This document shows, one piece after another, positions 1 through 6,373 of a stretch of 6,396 nt of DNA (its first letter is position 1; every line of letters begins with the position of its first letter). Under the pieces are notes generated by a model. The model was not told the DNA's origin. It saw nothing but the letters and a program-made list of their open reading frames with translations, and did no database searches. This stretch comes from Flavobacteriaceae bacterium (GTDB lineage: Bacteria; Bacteroidota; Bacteroidia; Flavobacteriales; Flavobacteriaceae). The DNA lies in contig WGDF01000235.1 of assembly GCA_015493405.1 (NCBI GenBank), positions 1 to 6,396 of the forward strand. The letters are read 5' to 3'. The translations under genes were made by a program, and so were the position numbers.

Positions 1-319
1 CATCTAAGGCAGTTTCAACTTCATCTAATAATTTATCGGTATTGGTATCGGCAAAAGATAAATAAATAATCCTTTCAATAGCCACTGCTAAACCTAAAAT
101 TAAAGTTAATAATACAATTCCCATAAAAGCAGGGCCACCTTCCACAAAACGTCTTTTTAATTCTTGATGAAATGATTTGGTGTCTTGAGCAACAGCATCA
201 GATTTTTTGGTCTTTTCTACTTTTTTTTCGGTTTGCGCCGGGGTATTTTGCGCTTGGATGTTCGATGTTACAAAAAATAACATTCCTACAATAGCCAGGA
301 TAGTAAATACTTTTTTCAT
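1..319 (-). CDS. exbB: MotA/TolQ/ExbB family proton-channel subunit, N-terminal part (3' end outside window)
   Basis: The visible 106 residues are the N-terminus of an ExbB/TolQ-type protein. In the family this inner-membrane subunit, with ExbD and TonB, uses the proton motive force to energise TonB-dependent outer-membrane transporters. Residues 1-23 look like a signal peptide (MKK, a hydrophobic run, then an AQA-like end near IQAQN). A charged Lys/Glu-rich linker follows at about 25-45. The motif FHQELKRRFVEGGPAFMG leads into a transmembrane helix at about 64-84 ending in AIERIIYL, which is the usual first ExbB helix. The extra N-terminal segment is typical of Bacteroidota homologues and absent from E. 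coli ExbB. The ATG at 317-319 is the only sensible start; no Shine-Dalgarno is visible. The pore-forming later helices lie outside the window, so ExbB and TolQ cannot be told apart rigorously. The gene begins 63 bases downstream of tRNA-Ser on the same strand, with no clear promoter of its own in between. Confidence 0.85.
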   Translation of the reverse strand, partial: MKKVFTILAIVGMLFFVTSNIQAQNTPAQTEKKVEKTKKSDAVAQDTKSFHQELKRRFVEGGPAFMGIVLLTLILGLAVAIERIIYLSFADTNTDKLLDEVETALD

Positions 320-382
320 ATCAATTTTAATTTAATAGTTTTTGTTTTTATTTCAGTTTATAATAATCTCTTTAAAATTAAG

Positions 383-470
383 CGGAGAGAGAGGGATTCG
401 AACCCTCGGTACGCTTGTGGCGCACACACGCTTTCCAGGCGTGCACCTTCGGCCTCTCGGTCATCTCTCC
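383..470 (-). tRNA. tRNA-Ser (anticodon GGA)
   Basis: Read on the minus strand, the 88 bases fold as a class II tRNA. The acceptor strands are GGAGAGA (470-464) and TCTCTCC (390-384), followed by discriminator G at 383. The anticodon stem CACGC/GCGTG encloses the loop CTGGAAA, with anticodon GGA at 436-434, reading UCC and UCU serine codons. A long variable arm can pair GUGCG with CGUAC, with one G-U pair, as serine tRNAs require. The T arm is GAGGG-TTCGAAT-CCCTC. The 3' CCA is not encoded, since the genomic bases after the discriminator read CTT, so it must be added after transcription. It stands alone, between exbB downstream and a strong promoter upstream. Confidence 0.97.
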
Positions 471-477
471 TGCGCCA

Positions 478-509
478 CAAATATAATTTGTTTTCATTGA
501 AACACCAAA
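478..509 (-). promoter_or_regulatory. Bacteroidota-type promoter of tRNA-Ser
   Basis: On the minus strand, TTTG (509-506) is followed after exactly 20 bases by TATATTTG (485-478). This matches the -33/-7 consensus TTTG-N19-21-TAnnTTTG of the primary sigma factor of Bacteroidota. Only seven bases separate the -7 box from the tRNA 5' end, so transcription should start at or just before the mature end. It is the best promoter match in the window. Confidence 0.8.
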
Positions 510-568
510 TTTCGTTTTTTTCTTTATGTTATAACGAAATATCATTCTCTTTTTGTATATTTTAATGC

Positions 569-593
569 TAAAATTATATTTTTTATAATTTTA
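569..593. repeat. AT-only perfect inverted repeat (possible weak terminator)
   Basis: TAAAATTATA at 569-578 is the exact reverse complement of TATAATTTTA at 584-593, with a five-T loop. The hairpin lies about 40 bases beyond the ansA stop and about 60 bases before the tRNA promoter, where an ansA terminator would be expected. It contains no G-C pair and no clean U-tract follows on the ansA strand, so it is not a standard intrinsic terminator. In such AT-rich DNA it may also be chance. Confidence 0.35.
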
Positions 594-633
594 ACCTCTC
601 TTTTTTATATTTTCATCAATAATACTGAAAAGC

Positions 634-1662
634 TTAAATAGTCATTTCACCTCTAATAGGTCTTTCAAAAGCCGATTTAACCGCTTTTTTTGATAGTTTT
701 TTACCTAATAGATACATCATTTTGGTCAAAGCAGCTTCTGTGGTCATATCTTTACCGTCAAATGTGCCGATGGCCATCAATTTTCGACCGGTTTCATATT
801 TTTCAGGCGAGATACTACCGCGTTGGCATTGGGTTATATTAATTAGATGTATGCCTTTTTTAGTGACAACGGACTGGAGTAAGTCAATGAACCAAGGTTC
901 TGTCGGTGCATTTCCCGACCCGTATGTCTCTAAAATAATGGCTTTAAGCTTAGGTATATTTATAATGTATGATAAATAGTCTTTAGTCAGTGCCGGATGT
1001 ATTTTTAAAACAATAATATTTTCGACTAAATTTTTTTGCACATTAAAAATACCATCAGGAGGGTTTAAGATACGATCTCTAAAAAATTTCAAATCCACGC
1101 CTGATTGTGCCAACGGGAGATAATTTGGTGCGTCAAAAGCATTGAAATGTTCTGAGCTGGCTTTAACGGTTCGGTTTCCGCGTAATAATTTGAATTCAAA
1201 ATAAATCCCGACTTCAGGCACAATAGGCTTTTCACCATTATAGCTGCCGGCTATTTGTATGGAGGTAATAATGTTTTCTTTAGCATCGGTTCTCAAATCA
1301 CCTATGGGCAATTGTGAGCCGGTTAAAATAACCGGTTTTGACAGGTTTTCGAGCATAAAACTCAAGGCTGAAGCGGTATAAGCCATAGTGTCTGAGCCAT
1401 GTAAGATGACGAAGCCATCATAATTGTCATAATTTTCGGCAATGATATCGGCCAATAATTGCCAATGCCGGGGTTGAATATTTGATGAATCTATGGGATT
1501 TTCAAAGGAAACAGTATCTATTTTTTTATCTATTAATTGCAATTCGGGGATTTGATCTATCAATCTGGAAAAATCAAAGGGAACTAAAGCGCCGGTTTGA
1601 ATATCTTTGCGCATCCCGATAGTGCCACCGGTGTAAATCATTAAAATTTTATTCGTTCTCAT
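634..1662 (-). CDS. ansA: Type I (cytosolic) L-asparaginase
   Basis: The enzyme hydrolyses L-asparagine to aspartate and ammonia. From the ATG at 1662 it has 342 residues, close to the roughly 338 of E. coli AnsA. It shows the family's active-site blocks: YTGGTIGM with nucleophile Thr14, DSSN near 58-61 for substrate binding, HGSDTM at 88-93, TGSQLPIGDLRTDA near 114-127, and RGNRTVK with the presumed catalytic Lys near 167. No secretion signal remains with this start, fitting the cytosolic type I class. The frame stays open 20 codons further, to an ATG at 1722. That extension is hydrophobic, unlike the family, and overlaps a promoter at 1678-1707, so the internal ATG is preferred. The Thr of the usual HGTDTM block is Ser90 here, a conservative change that keeps the hydroxyl. 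The gene is transcribed away from the HU/SPOR gene and towards tRNA-Ser. Confidence 0.93.
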   Translation of the reverse strand: MRTNKILMIYTGGTIGMRKDIQTGALVPFDFSRLIDQIPELQLIDKKIDTVSFENPIDSSNIQPRHWQLLADIIAENYDNYDGFVILHGSDTMAYTASALSFMLENLSKPVILTGSQLPIGDLRTDAKENIITSIQIAGSYNGEKPIVPEVGIYFEFKLLRGNRTVKASSEHFNAFDAPNYLPLAQSGVDLKFFRDRILNPPDGIFNVQKNLVENIIVLKIHPALTKDYLSYIINIPKLKAIILETYGSGNAPTEPWFIDLLQSVVTKKGIHLINITQCQRGSISPEKYETGRKLMAIGTFDGKDMTTEAALTKMMYLLGKKLSKKAVKSAFERPIRGEMTI

Positions 1663-1677
1663 ATCAAAAATTATGTT

Positions 1678-1707
1678 CAAAAATAAATATATTAGTTTGA
1701 TTTCCAA
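1678..1707 (-). promoter_or_regulatory. Probable ansA promoter
   Basis: On the minus strand, TTG (1707-1705) is followed after 19 bases by TATTTTTG (1685-1678), which fits TTG-N19-TAnnTTTG. The -7 box ends 15 bases before the ATG at 1662, implying a very short leader, and supports the shorter protein start. The -33 box is ATTG rather than TTTG. Confidence 0.6.
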
Positions 1708-1779
1708 TCTAATTTTTATCATCTTTTTAAAAATTTGTAATTAATCGATTTTAATATTTCATCCTCTCAATTTTTTTGT

Positions 1780-1787
1780 TAAATTTG
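1780..1787 (+). promoter_or_regulatory. -7 element of the probable promoter of the HU/SPOR gene
   Basis: TAAATTTG matches the TAnnTTTG -7 consensus exactly and ends 20 bases before the ATG at 1808. The -33 position (about 1757-1760) reads TTTC, an imperfect match to TTTG. It would drive the two-gene plus-strand unit, divergently from the ansA promoter some 70 bases away. Confidence 0.5.
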
Positions 1788-1807
1788 TTTTTACGAAAAA
1801 GCATTTT

Positions 1808-2782
1808 ATGAGCTTAGAAAAATATATTTCAGATTTATTATATCGCTATGATTTAGTGATTGTTCCGGGGTTTGGTGGCATTATCGGCAGAAAGAAGCAT
1901 GCCCGTTTGGATCATGAAAACTATATTTTTTCGCCGCCACATAAAGATTTATCTTTTAACATTCAATTGTCTCAAAATGATGGCTTGTTGGCCAATTATA
2001 TCAGAGAGGTTAAACAAATCTCTTACCGAGAAGCTTTGGAATTTATAGAATCTTCTGTAACTGATTGGCAAGAAACTTTACAGCATCAAAAGCGGTTAAA
2101 ATTGGAACAAATCGGTATTTTTAATTTGGTTGCCAATCAAAAAATCATTTTTTTACCCTTAACGACTAAAAATTATTTAGCTGAAGCCTATGGTTTGACC
2201 AGTTTCATATATAAACCTTTTGACCAAGAAGGCCAAGCGCATAAACAGCCGATTGATTCGAGGTTTGAGCAACCCAAATCTGATGAGCCGGTTAAAACTC
2301 ATAAAAAGCGAAACAGACCGGTTTCAAAAAAACGAACTAAAGTTCAAAAAGATTATAAAATATGGCGTTATGCTGCTATATTTGTCGTTGGATTGGGTCT
2401 CTTTACAGCCGGAATCAGTTTATTACGACAACAAAATAAGGTTCCTGCAGCGCCGCATTTTCAAAAGGCAACTTTTGTCTTAAAACAAGATTTTCCGCCG
2501 GTTAAAATACACCAAAATTCTGTCAAATCTATAGGAAAAATAAGTAAGCCTCAGGCGCCTAAATATTTTGTGATTAGCGGTGCTTTTCGAGATAAAGCTA
2601 ATGCGGTTAAAAAGGAAACGGCTTTAAAAAGAGCCGGTTATCCTGCTCAAATTATAGGCCAAAATAAATATGGCTTATGGTTGGTTGCTTACCAAGGTTT
2701 TTCTTCAGATATGGAAGCACGTCAAGTTTTAAAAACAATTAAAGATCATCAAATCGGCGCTTGGATTTTTGCCAAAGAATAA
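1808..2782 (+). CDS. HU-CCDC81 and SPOR domain membrane protein
   Basis: The 324-residue protein has three parts. Residues 1 to about 135 resemble the bacterial CCDC81-type HU domain of Bacteroidota proteins: a start like LEKYISDLLYRYDLVIVPGFGG, later ISYREALEFIESSV and LEQIGIFNL. A Lys/Arg-rich stretch at about 164-184 (KKRNRPVSKKRTK) precedes a single transmembrane helix at about 185-206, so by the positive-inside rule the HU part should be cytoplasmic. A periplasmic linker leads to a SPOR domain at about 251-324 (PKYFVISGAF, then a KYGLWLVAYQGF strand, ending GAWIFAKE). SPOR domains bind peptidoglycan stripped of stem peptides, typically at the division septum. HU folds bind DNA, but DNA binding by this subfamily is not established as far as I know. 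The architecture is recurrent in this phylum; its function is unknown to me. It leads a two-gene unit with the next gene. Confidence 0.88.
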   Translation: MSLEKYISDLLYRYDLVIVPGFGGIIGRKKHARLDHENYIFSPPHKDLSFNIQLSQNDGLLANYIREVKQISYREALEFIESSVTDWQETLQHQKRLKLEQIGIFNLVANQKIIFLPLTTKNYLAEAYGLTSFIYKPFDQEGQAHKQPIDSRFEQPKSDEPVKTHKKRNRPVSKKRTKVQKDYKIWRYAAIFVVGLGLFTAGISLLRQQNKVPAAPHFQKATFVLKQDFPPVKIHQNSVKSIGKISKPQAPKYFVISGAFRDKANAVKKETALKRAGYPAQIIGQNKYGLWLVAYQGFSSDMEARQVLKTIKDHQIGAWIFAKE

Positions 2783-2787
2783 GGCCC

Positions 2788-3315
2788 TTGAAATATTTCA
2801 TAACTTTTACCATAGTTTTATTATCAGCGTTAGCTTTGTATGTTTGGGATGCTTCTTCGCGTTATGATTTTACTTTTAGATGTCCTAATCCGCAAGCAGT
2901 TCAAGTTTTTAATGCGGATACCATCAAAGACCCACAAGCTCGTTATCGAAAATATTTTAAGGATTCTCGTTTTCATTTTCCGAGAACAGCTGTTTCAGAA
3001 ATACGAATCTCTAAAAATATACCTTTTATAAGTGCATTCAGTCATAGAAAACTATCAACAGAGGCTCAAAAAAGATTGTTGGCATTTCTAAATAATCCGG
3101 CTAATTTTAATTGGCAAAAAGCTCGTATATTGGCTTCGGAATCAGATTATATTTTAAATTTTTACAATAGGCAAGGACAAACAATAGGTAAAATATGGCT
3201 TTGCACGCTATGTGGCAAACTGAAAGCGATTCCTTTTTCGCCTCAGATGAAATTTGGCACAATCAAGAAGAAAAAATTAGCTGAATTGCAAACTATTTTA
3301 AGTTTGAAAAATTAA
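2788..3315 (+). CDS. Unrecognised membrane-anchored or exported protein with a late CxxC motif
   Basis: I do not recognise this 175-residue protein. Residues 3-19 form one hydrophobic segment, either a signal anchor or an uncleaved signal peptide, so the rest is probably periplasmic. The body is basic, and Cys139 and Cys142 form CxxC in WLCTLCGK; Cys32 lies just beyond the membrane segment. The end (YILNFYNRQGQTIGKI-WLC-x-x-C, then KFG) vaguely recalls small uncharacterised proteins with a FY-x-x-x-G...IC-x-x-C pattern, a resemblance from memory only. No ATG begins the open frame. TTG at 2788, six bases after the upstream stop and preceded by AAGG at 2781-2784, is preferred. A TTG at 2761 would add nine residues and overlap the previous gene by 22 bases. 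The tight spacing implies co-transcription and translational coupling with the HU/SPOR gene. Its stop overlaps that of dnaG. Confidence 0.75.
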   Translation: MKYFITFTIVLLSALALYVWDASSRYDFTFRCPNPQAVQVFNADTIKDPQARYRKYFKDSRFHFPRTAVSEIRISKNIPFISAFSHRKLSTEAQKRLLAFLNNPANFNWQKARILASESDYILNFYNRQGQTIGKIWLCTLCGKLKAIPFSPQMKFGTIKKKKLAELQTILSLKN

Positions 3316-5288
3316 GCCAGTCGAAATAATTTGGTCGAGACCAGCCGGAATAAAAACAGGTAGTCTTTTATTTCGTTAAATATATTGATACGTGTTTGGT
3401 CTGTTTCTACGTTTTTCAGATTTTCTTTTTGCTCATTGATCAATTCCAGCAGTAATAAACGGCGTAGATTGAGCAGCACATCCATAAGATGCCAACCTAG
3501 TGTTGCATCTTTAGTTTTGACCTCGATTTGCCGGTCGCCCCAGTTGGCTAAGCTATATTTTTCTTCTTCCATTAAAATATCTGAAATGAGACGCGCTTCT
3601 TCTTCAGAGAGTTGGGGCATCAGTTGTTTCAAATCAATATCTTGATGTTCTAAGCTTTTGGGAATCAGTCTGTTGTAGAGTTGATTAAAAAGCGGGTTTG
3701 AGAATTCCAATTCATCTTCTTGTAATTGCTTATATATTTCGTCGGCAATAATGGTTTTCCGTGTAATTTTTTCAATAATCGGTTCGGCATTACCTTCGGG
3801 GATATCCTTGATCTCCCAGTCTTCCACTTCTATTTCCGTAGGACCATTTAGAATCAATAATTTAATAATCTCACGTTCCAAGATTTCCCGTTTATTATAC
3901 TTGGGTTGTGCTTGTTTTTCCGGAGAGACCGGTTTTAGGGTTTCTTTTTGCTTTTTTCTTAGATTATCTTTTTCCAACCGGCGGTTCAGTCCTTTTAAGA
4001 CAATAGCCAATTCTTTAAACAAAGCTTTTTCGGAAATATCCATAATTCTGGCAACTTCCTTGATGTAGATTTCTTGTTGAATGCTATTGGGTATTTTGGC
4101 AATGCTTTCAATAATACTTCTGATCAATTCACCTTTTTTAATGGGATCATTCAGAGCATCTTCTTGCAAGAGTGCCGCCTTAAAGTTGATAAAATCTTGC
4201 GTATGGTCCGCGAGAAATAAAATTAAATCTTCGGTGGATACTTTTTTGCTGAAACTGTCGGGATCTTCGCCGTCGGGCAAGAGTAAAACCTTAACATTGA
4301 GGCCTTGTTCCAAAATCATATCAATACCTCTTAAAGCCGCTTTAATGCCTGCGCGATCGCCGTCAAATATGACCAAAATATTTTTGGTTAATCTTTTGAC
4401 AAGTTGAATTTGTTCAATTGTTAATGCTGTGCCCGAGGAGGCGACTGTGTTTTTTATACCGGCTTGATAAAAAGCCATAACATCGGTATAGCCTTCTACC
4501 AGAATACATTGATCTTCCTTGACGATAGCTTGTTTGGCTTGATTGATGCCATATAAAATTTTACTTTTGTGATAGACTTCATTTTCAGGCGAATTGATAT
4601 ATTTGGCAGTTTTCAGACTGCTATCCAAAATACGGCCGCCAAATCCCAATACACGGCCACTCATACTTTGAATGGGAAACATAATCCGGCCGCGAAAACG
4701 ATCGATAAGCCGGTCGTTGCGTTCTAAAGTTAAGCCGGTTTTAATCAAAAATTCCTTTTTAAAACCTTTGTTCAAAGCAGCTTGTGTCAGAGCGTCATAT
4801 TGATTTGATGAAAAACCGGTTTCAAAGGTTTGAAGGGTTTCTTGACGAAACCCACGTTGTTTGAAATAACTCAATCCGGCAGATTTGCCCAACTCAGTCT
4901 CAAATAATTGGGCTTTATACCAATTTTTGGCAAATTCCAGAACGACAAACATTGCCTCCCGCTCAGTTTGTTGTTGGCGTTCTTCTTCAGTTTGTTCGGT
5001 TTCTTCTATTTCAATATTGTAACGTTTGGCCAGCCAGCGTAAGGCTTCAGGATAGGTCATCCGTTCGTGTTCCATCAAAAAAGAAATGACATTGCCTCCC
5101 TTGCCCGAACTAAAATCTTTCCATATTTGTTTGGATGGCGAGACCATAAACGAAGGGCTTTTTTCATCATTGAAAGGACTGTAACCTTTGAGGTTGCTGC
5201 CGGCACGTTTCAGATTGACGAAGTCTCCTATGACTTCTTCGACTCTCGCAGTGTCAAATATTTTTTCTATGGTTTCACGTTTGATCAT
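3312..5288 (-). CDS. dnaG: DNA primase DnaG (zinc-ligand-free N-terminus)
   Basis: This 658-residue protein synthesises the RNA primers for replication and works with the replicative helicase DnaB. The N-terminal domain (about 1-95) has the primase zinc-domain framework (GYSPFNDEKSPSF, KQIWKDFSSGKGGNVISF), but the four metal ligands CHCC are replaced by Ser37, Asn40, Asp58 and Ser61. The catalytic core contains RFRGRIMFPI near 197-206 and FGGRILD. The TOPRIM block has all its acidic residues: VEGYTDV with Glu265, DGDRAG with Asp309 and Asp311, and DGEDPDS with Asp342 and Asp344. After a charged linker (about 440-465), the C-terminal portion, predicted to be helical, should hold the DnaB-binding region. 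The length is normal. The zinc loss fits my memory of Bacteroidota primases, so it looks inherited rather than damaged. The start ATG at 5288 is supported by GGAG four bases upstream. No promoter is evident in the 79 bases before it, so read-through from the polyprenyl synthase gene is likely. Confidence 0.96.
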   Translation of the reverse strand: MIKRETIEKIFDTARVEEVIGDFVNLKRAGSNLKGYSPFNDEKSPSFMVSPSKQIWKDFSSGKGGNVISFLMEHERMTYPEALRWLAKRYNIEIEETEQTEEERQQQTEREAMFVVLEFAKNWYKAQLFETELGKSAGLSYFKQRGFRQETLQTFETGFSSNQYDALTQAALNKGFKKEFLIKTGLTLERNDRLIDRFRGRIMFPIQSMSGRVLGFGGRILDSSLKTAKYINSPENEVYHKSKILYGINQAKQAIVKEDQCILVEGYTDVMAFYQAGIKNTVASSGTALTIEQIQLVKRLTKNILVIFDGDRAGIKAALRGIDMILEQGLNVKVLLLPDGEDPDSFSKKVSTEDLILFLADHTQDFINFKAALLQEDALNDPIKKGELIRSIIESIAKIPNSIQQEIYIKEVARIMDISEKALFKELAIVLKGLNRRLEKDNLRKKQKETLKPVSPEKQAQPKYNKREILEREIIKLLILNGPTEIEVEDWEIKDIPEGNAEPIIEKITRKTIIADEIYKQLQEDELEFSNPLFNQLYNRLIPKSLEHQDIDLKQLMPQLSEEEARLISDILMEEEKYSLANWGDRQIEVKTKDATLGWHLMDVLLNLRRLLLLELINEQKENLKNVETDQTRINIFNEIKDYLFLFRLVSTKLFRLA

Positions 5289-5292
5289 TTTG

Positions 5293-5296
5293 GCTC
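5293..5296 (-). promoter_or_regulatory. Shine-Dalgarno-like site of dnaG
   Basis: GGAG on the minus strand lies four bases before the dnaG ATG at 5288. It is a more recognisable ribosome-binding sequence than those before the other genes here, most of which lack one as is usual in Bacteroidota, and it supports this start. Confidence 0.45.
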
Positions 5297-5367
5297 CGAT
5301 TATGAGTTTGATAAACCTTAAAAGAATAATTTTTAAGATTTCAGGTCAATTTTGAGACTAAATTTTA

Positions 5368-6342
5368 TTATTTCTTACGTTCAATGACATAATTGACCAT
5401 TAATTTCAGGCTTTCCTTAGCTGCGTTATCAGGGTATTTATCTAGGATTTTCAAAGCTTCTTGTTGGTATGCTTTCATCTTTTTAATGGTATATTCAATA
5501 CCACCGTGTTTTTTTACAAAAGCAATCAATTCACGGACTTTCTTTTTGTTTTTATGGTGTTTTTTAACGGTATTTATAATCCATTTTTTGGTTTTGGTAT
5601 CTACGGTATTCAAAGTATAAATCAATGGTAGCGTCATTTTTTGTTCTTTGATATCTATGCCGGTTGGTTTACCGATGGCGCCGTCGGAATAGTCAAACAA
5701 ATCATCCTTAATTTGAAAAGCCATTCCGACCAATTCTCCAAAACGGTGCAATTCTTTTACTGTGTCGGCATTACTTTCTACCGAGGCAGCTCCCATAGCA
5801 GTGCAAGCAGCTATAAGCGTGGCTGTTTTTTGGCGGATAATTTCATAGTAAACATCCTCTGTAATGTCCAATTTTCGGGCTTTTTCTATCTGCAAGAGTT
5901 CACCTTCGCTCATTTCTTTGACGGCCACGGAAATAATTCGTAACAAGTCAAAGTCGCCATGATCGATAGAGAGCAATAAGCCGCGAGAAAGCAAAAAATC
6001 ACCGACTAAAACAGCAATTTTGTTTTTCCATAAGGCATTTACGGAGAAAAAACCACGACGGTAATCACTTTCATCAACCACATCATCGTGGACCAGGGTT
6101 GCCGTGTGAATTAATTCTACCACACTAGCGCCGCGGTAGGTGCGATCCGTCACTTCTTGTTTGAGCATTTTGGCGGTTAAAAAAATAAACATTGGTCGCA
6201 TCTGTTTCCCTTTTCGGGAGGCGATAAAAGCAGTGATGCGATTTAGCAACACCACTTTTGTTTTCATTGATTTACGGAATTTTTTTTCAAAAATATCCAT
6301 TTCATTAATGATAGGCGCTTTTATTTTTTCTATGGTTTTCAT
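5368..6342 (-). CDS. ispB: Trans long-chain polyprenyl diphosphate synthase
   Basis: The 324-residue cytosolic enzyme condenses isopentenyl diphosphate onto an allylic diphosphate to make an all-trans polyprenyl chain, in this phylum most likely the side chain of menaquinone. Motifs in order: GKQMRP at 45-50 (substrate diphosphate binding), the first Asp-rich motif HDDVVD with Asp86, Asp87 and Asp90 and the following YRRG at 94-97, then GMAFQIKDDLFDY with the second Asp-rich motif Asp213-Asp214-x-x-Asp217. These bind the catalytic magnesium ions. The fifth residue before the first motif is Ala81, and small residues there let long chains grow, so this is unlikely to be a short-chain (farnesyl or geranylgeranyl) enzyme. 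Length matches E. coli IspB (about 323). The exact chain length cannot be read from sequence. The gene sits 79 bases upstream of dnaG on the same strand. Confidence 0.92.
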   Translation of the reverse strand: MKTIEKIKAPIINEMDIFEKKFRKSMKTKVVLLNRITAFIASRKGKQMRPMFIFLTAKMLKQEVTDRTYRGASVVELIHTATLVHDDVVDESDYRRGFFSVNALWKNKIAVLVGDFLLSRGLLLSIDHGDFDLLRIISVAVKEMSEGELLQIEKARKLDITEDVYYEIIRQKTATLIAACTAMGAASVESNADTVKELHRFGELVGMAFQIKDDLFDYSDGAIGKPTGIDIKEQKMTLPLIYTLNTVDTKTKKWIINTVKKHHKNKKKVRELIAFVKKHGGIEYTIKKMKAYQQEALKILDKYPDNAAKESLKLMVNYVIERKK

Positions 6343-6365
6343 TCAAGGAATTAATACTGTTGGAG

Positions 6366-6373
6366 CAAAGATA
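6366..6373 (-). promoter_or_regulatory. Possible -7 promoter element of the polyprenyl synthase gene
   Basis: TATCTTTG on the minus strand fits TAnnTTTG and ends 23 bases before the ATG at 6342, a normal leader length. No TTG lies at the expected -33 spacing in the bases left before the window edge, so this is a half-match. Confidence 0.35.

Noticed and set aside
320..382. A promoter for exbB in the spacer after tRNA-Ser.
   Set aside because: I found no TAnnTTTG match on the minus strand here; exbB may be read from the tRNA promoter or from a site I cannot recognise.
610..631. TTTTCA / TGAAAA inverted repeat just past the ansA stop, as a terminator.
   Set aside because: The stem is six pairs with a ten-base loop and no U-tract on either strand, too weak to call.
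1663..1722. ansA starting at the upstream ATG (1722), giving a 362-residue protein with a hydrophobic N-terminus that might be a secretion signal.
   Set aside because: The extension has no counterpart in the family and overlaps a good promoter; the internal ATG gives the standard N-terminus with Thr14 in the usual place.
4081..4407. Plus-strand open frame of 108 codons opposite dnaG, together with similar frames at 3385-3645, 3751-4068 and 5067-5321.
   Set aside because: They are antisense shadows of a clearly recognised dnaG, with low-complexity Ser/Ile/Leu-rich translations and no motif or start signal.
5317..5337. Inverted repeat CTTAAAA / TTTTAAG between the polyprenyl synthase gene and dnaG, as a terminator or leader structure.
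   Set aside because: It has seven pairs, only one of them G-C, and no U-tract on the transcribed strand; repeats like this are expected by chance in AT-rich spacers.
5641..5943. Plus-strand frame of 100 codons opposite the polyprenyl synthase gene.
   Set aside because: It is antisense to strongly conserved synthase motifs, resembles no protein I know and has no promoter or ribosome-binding site.
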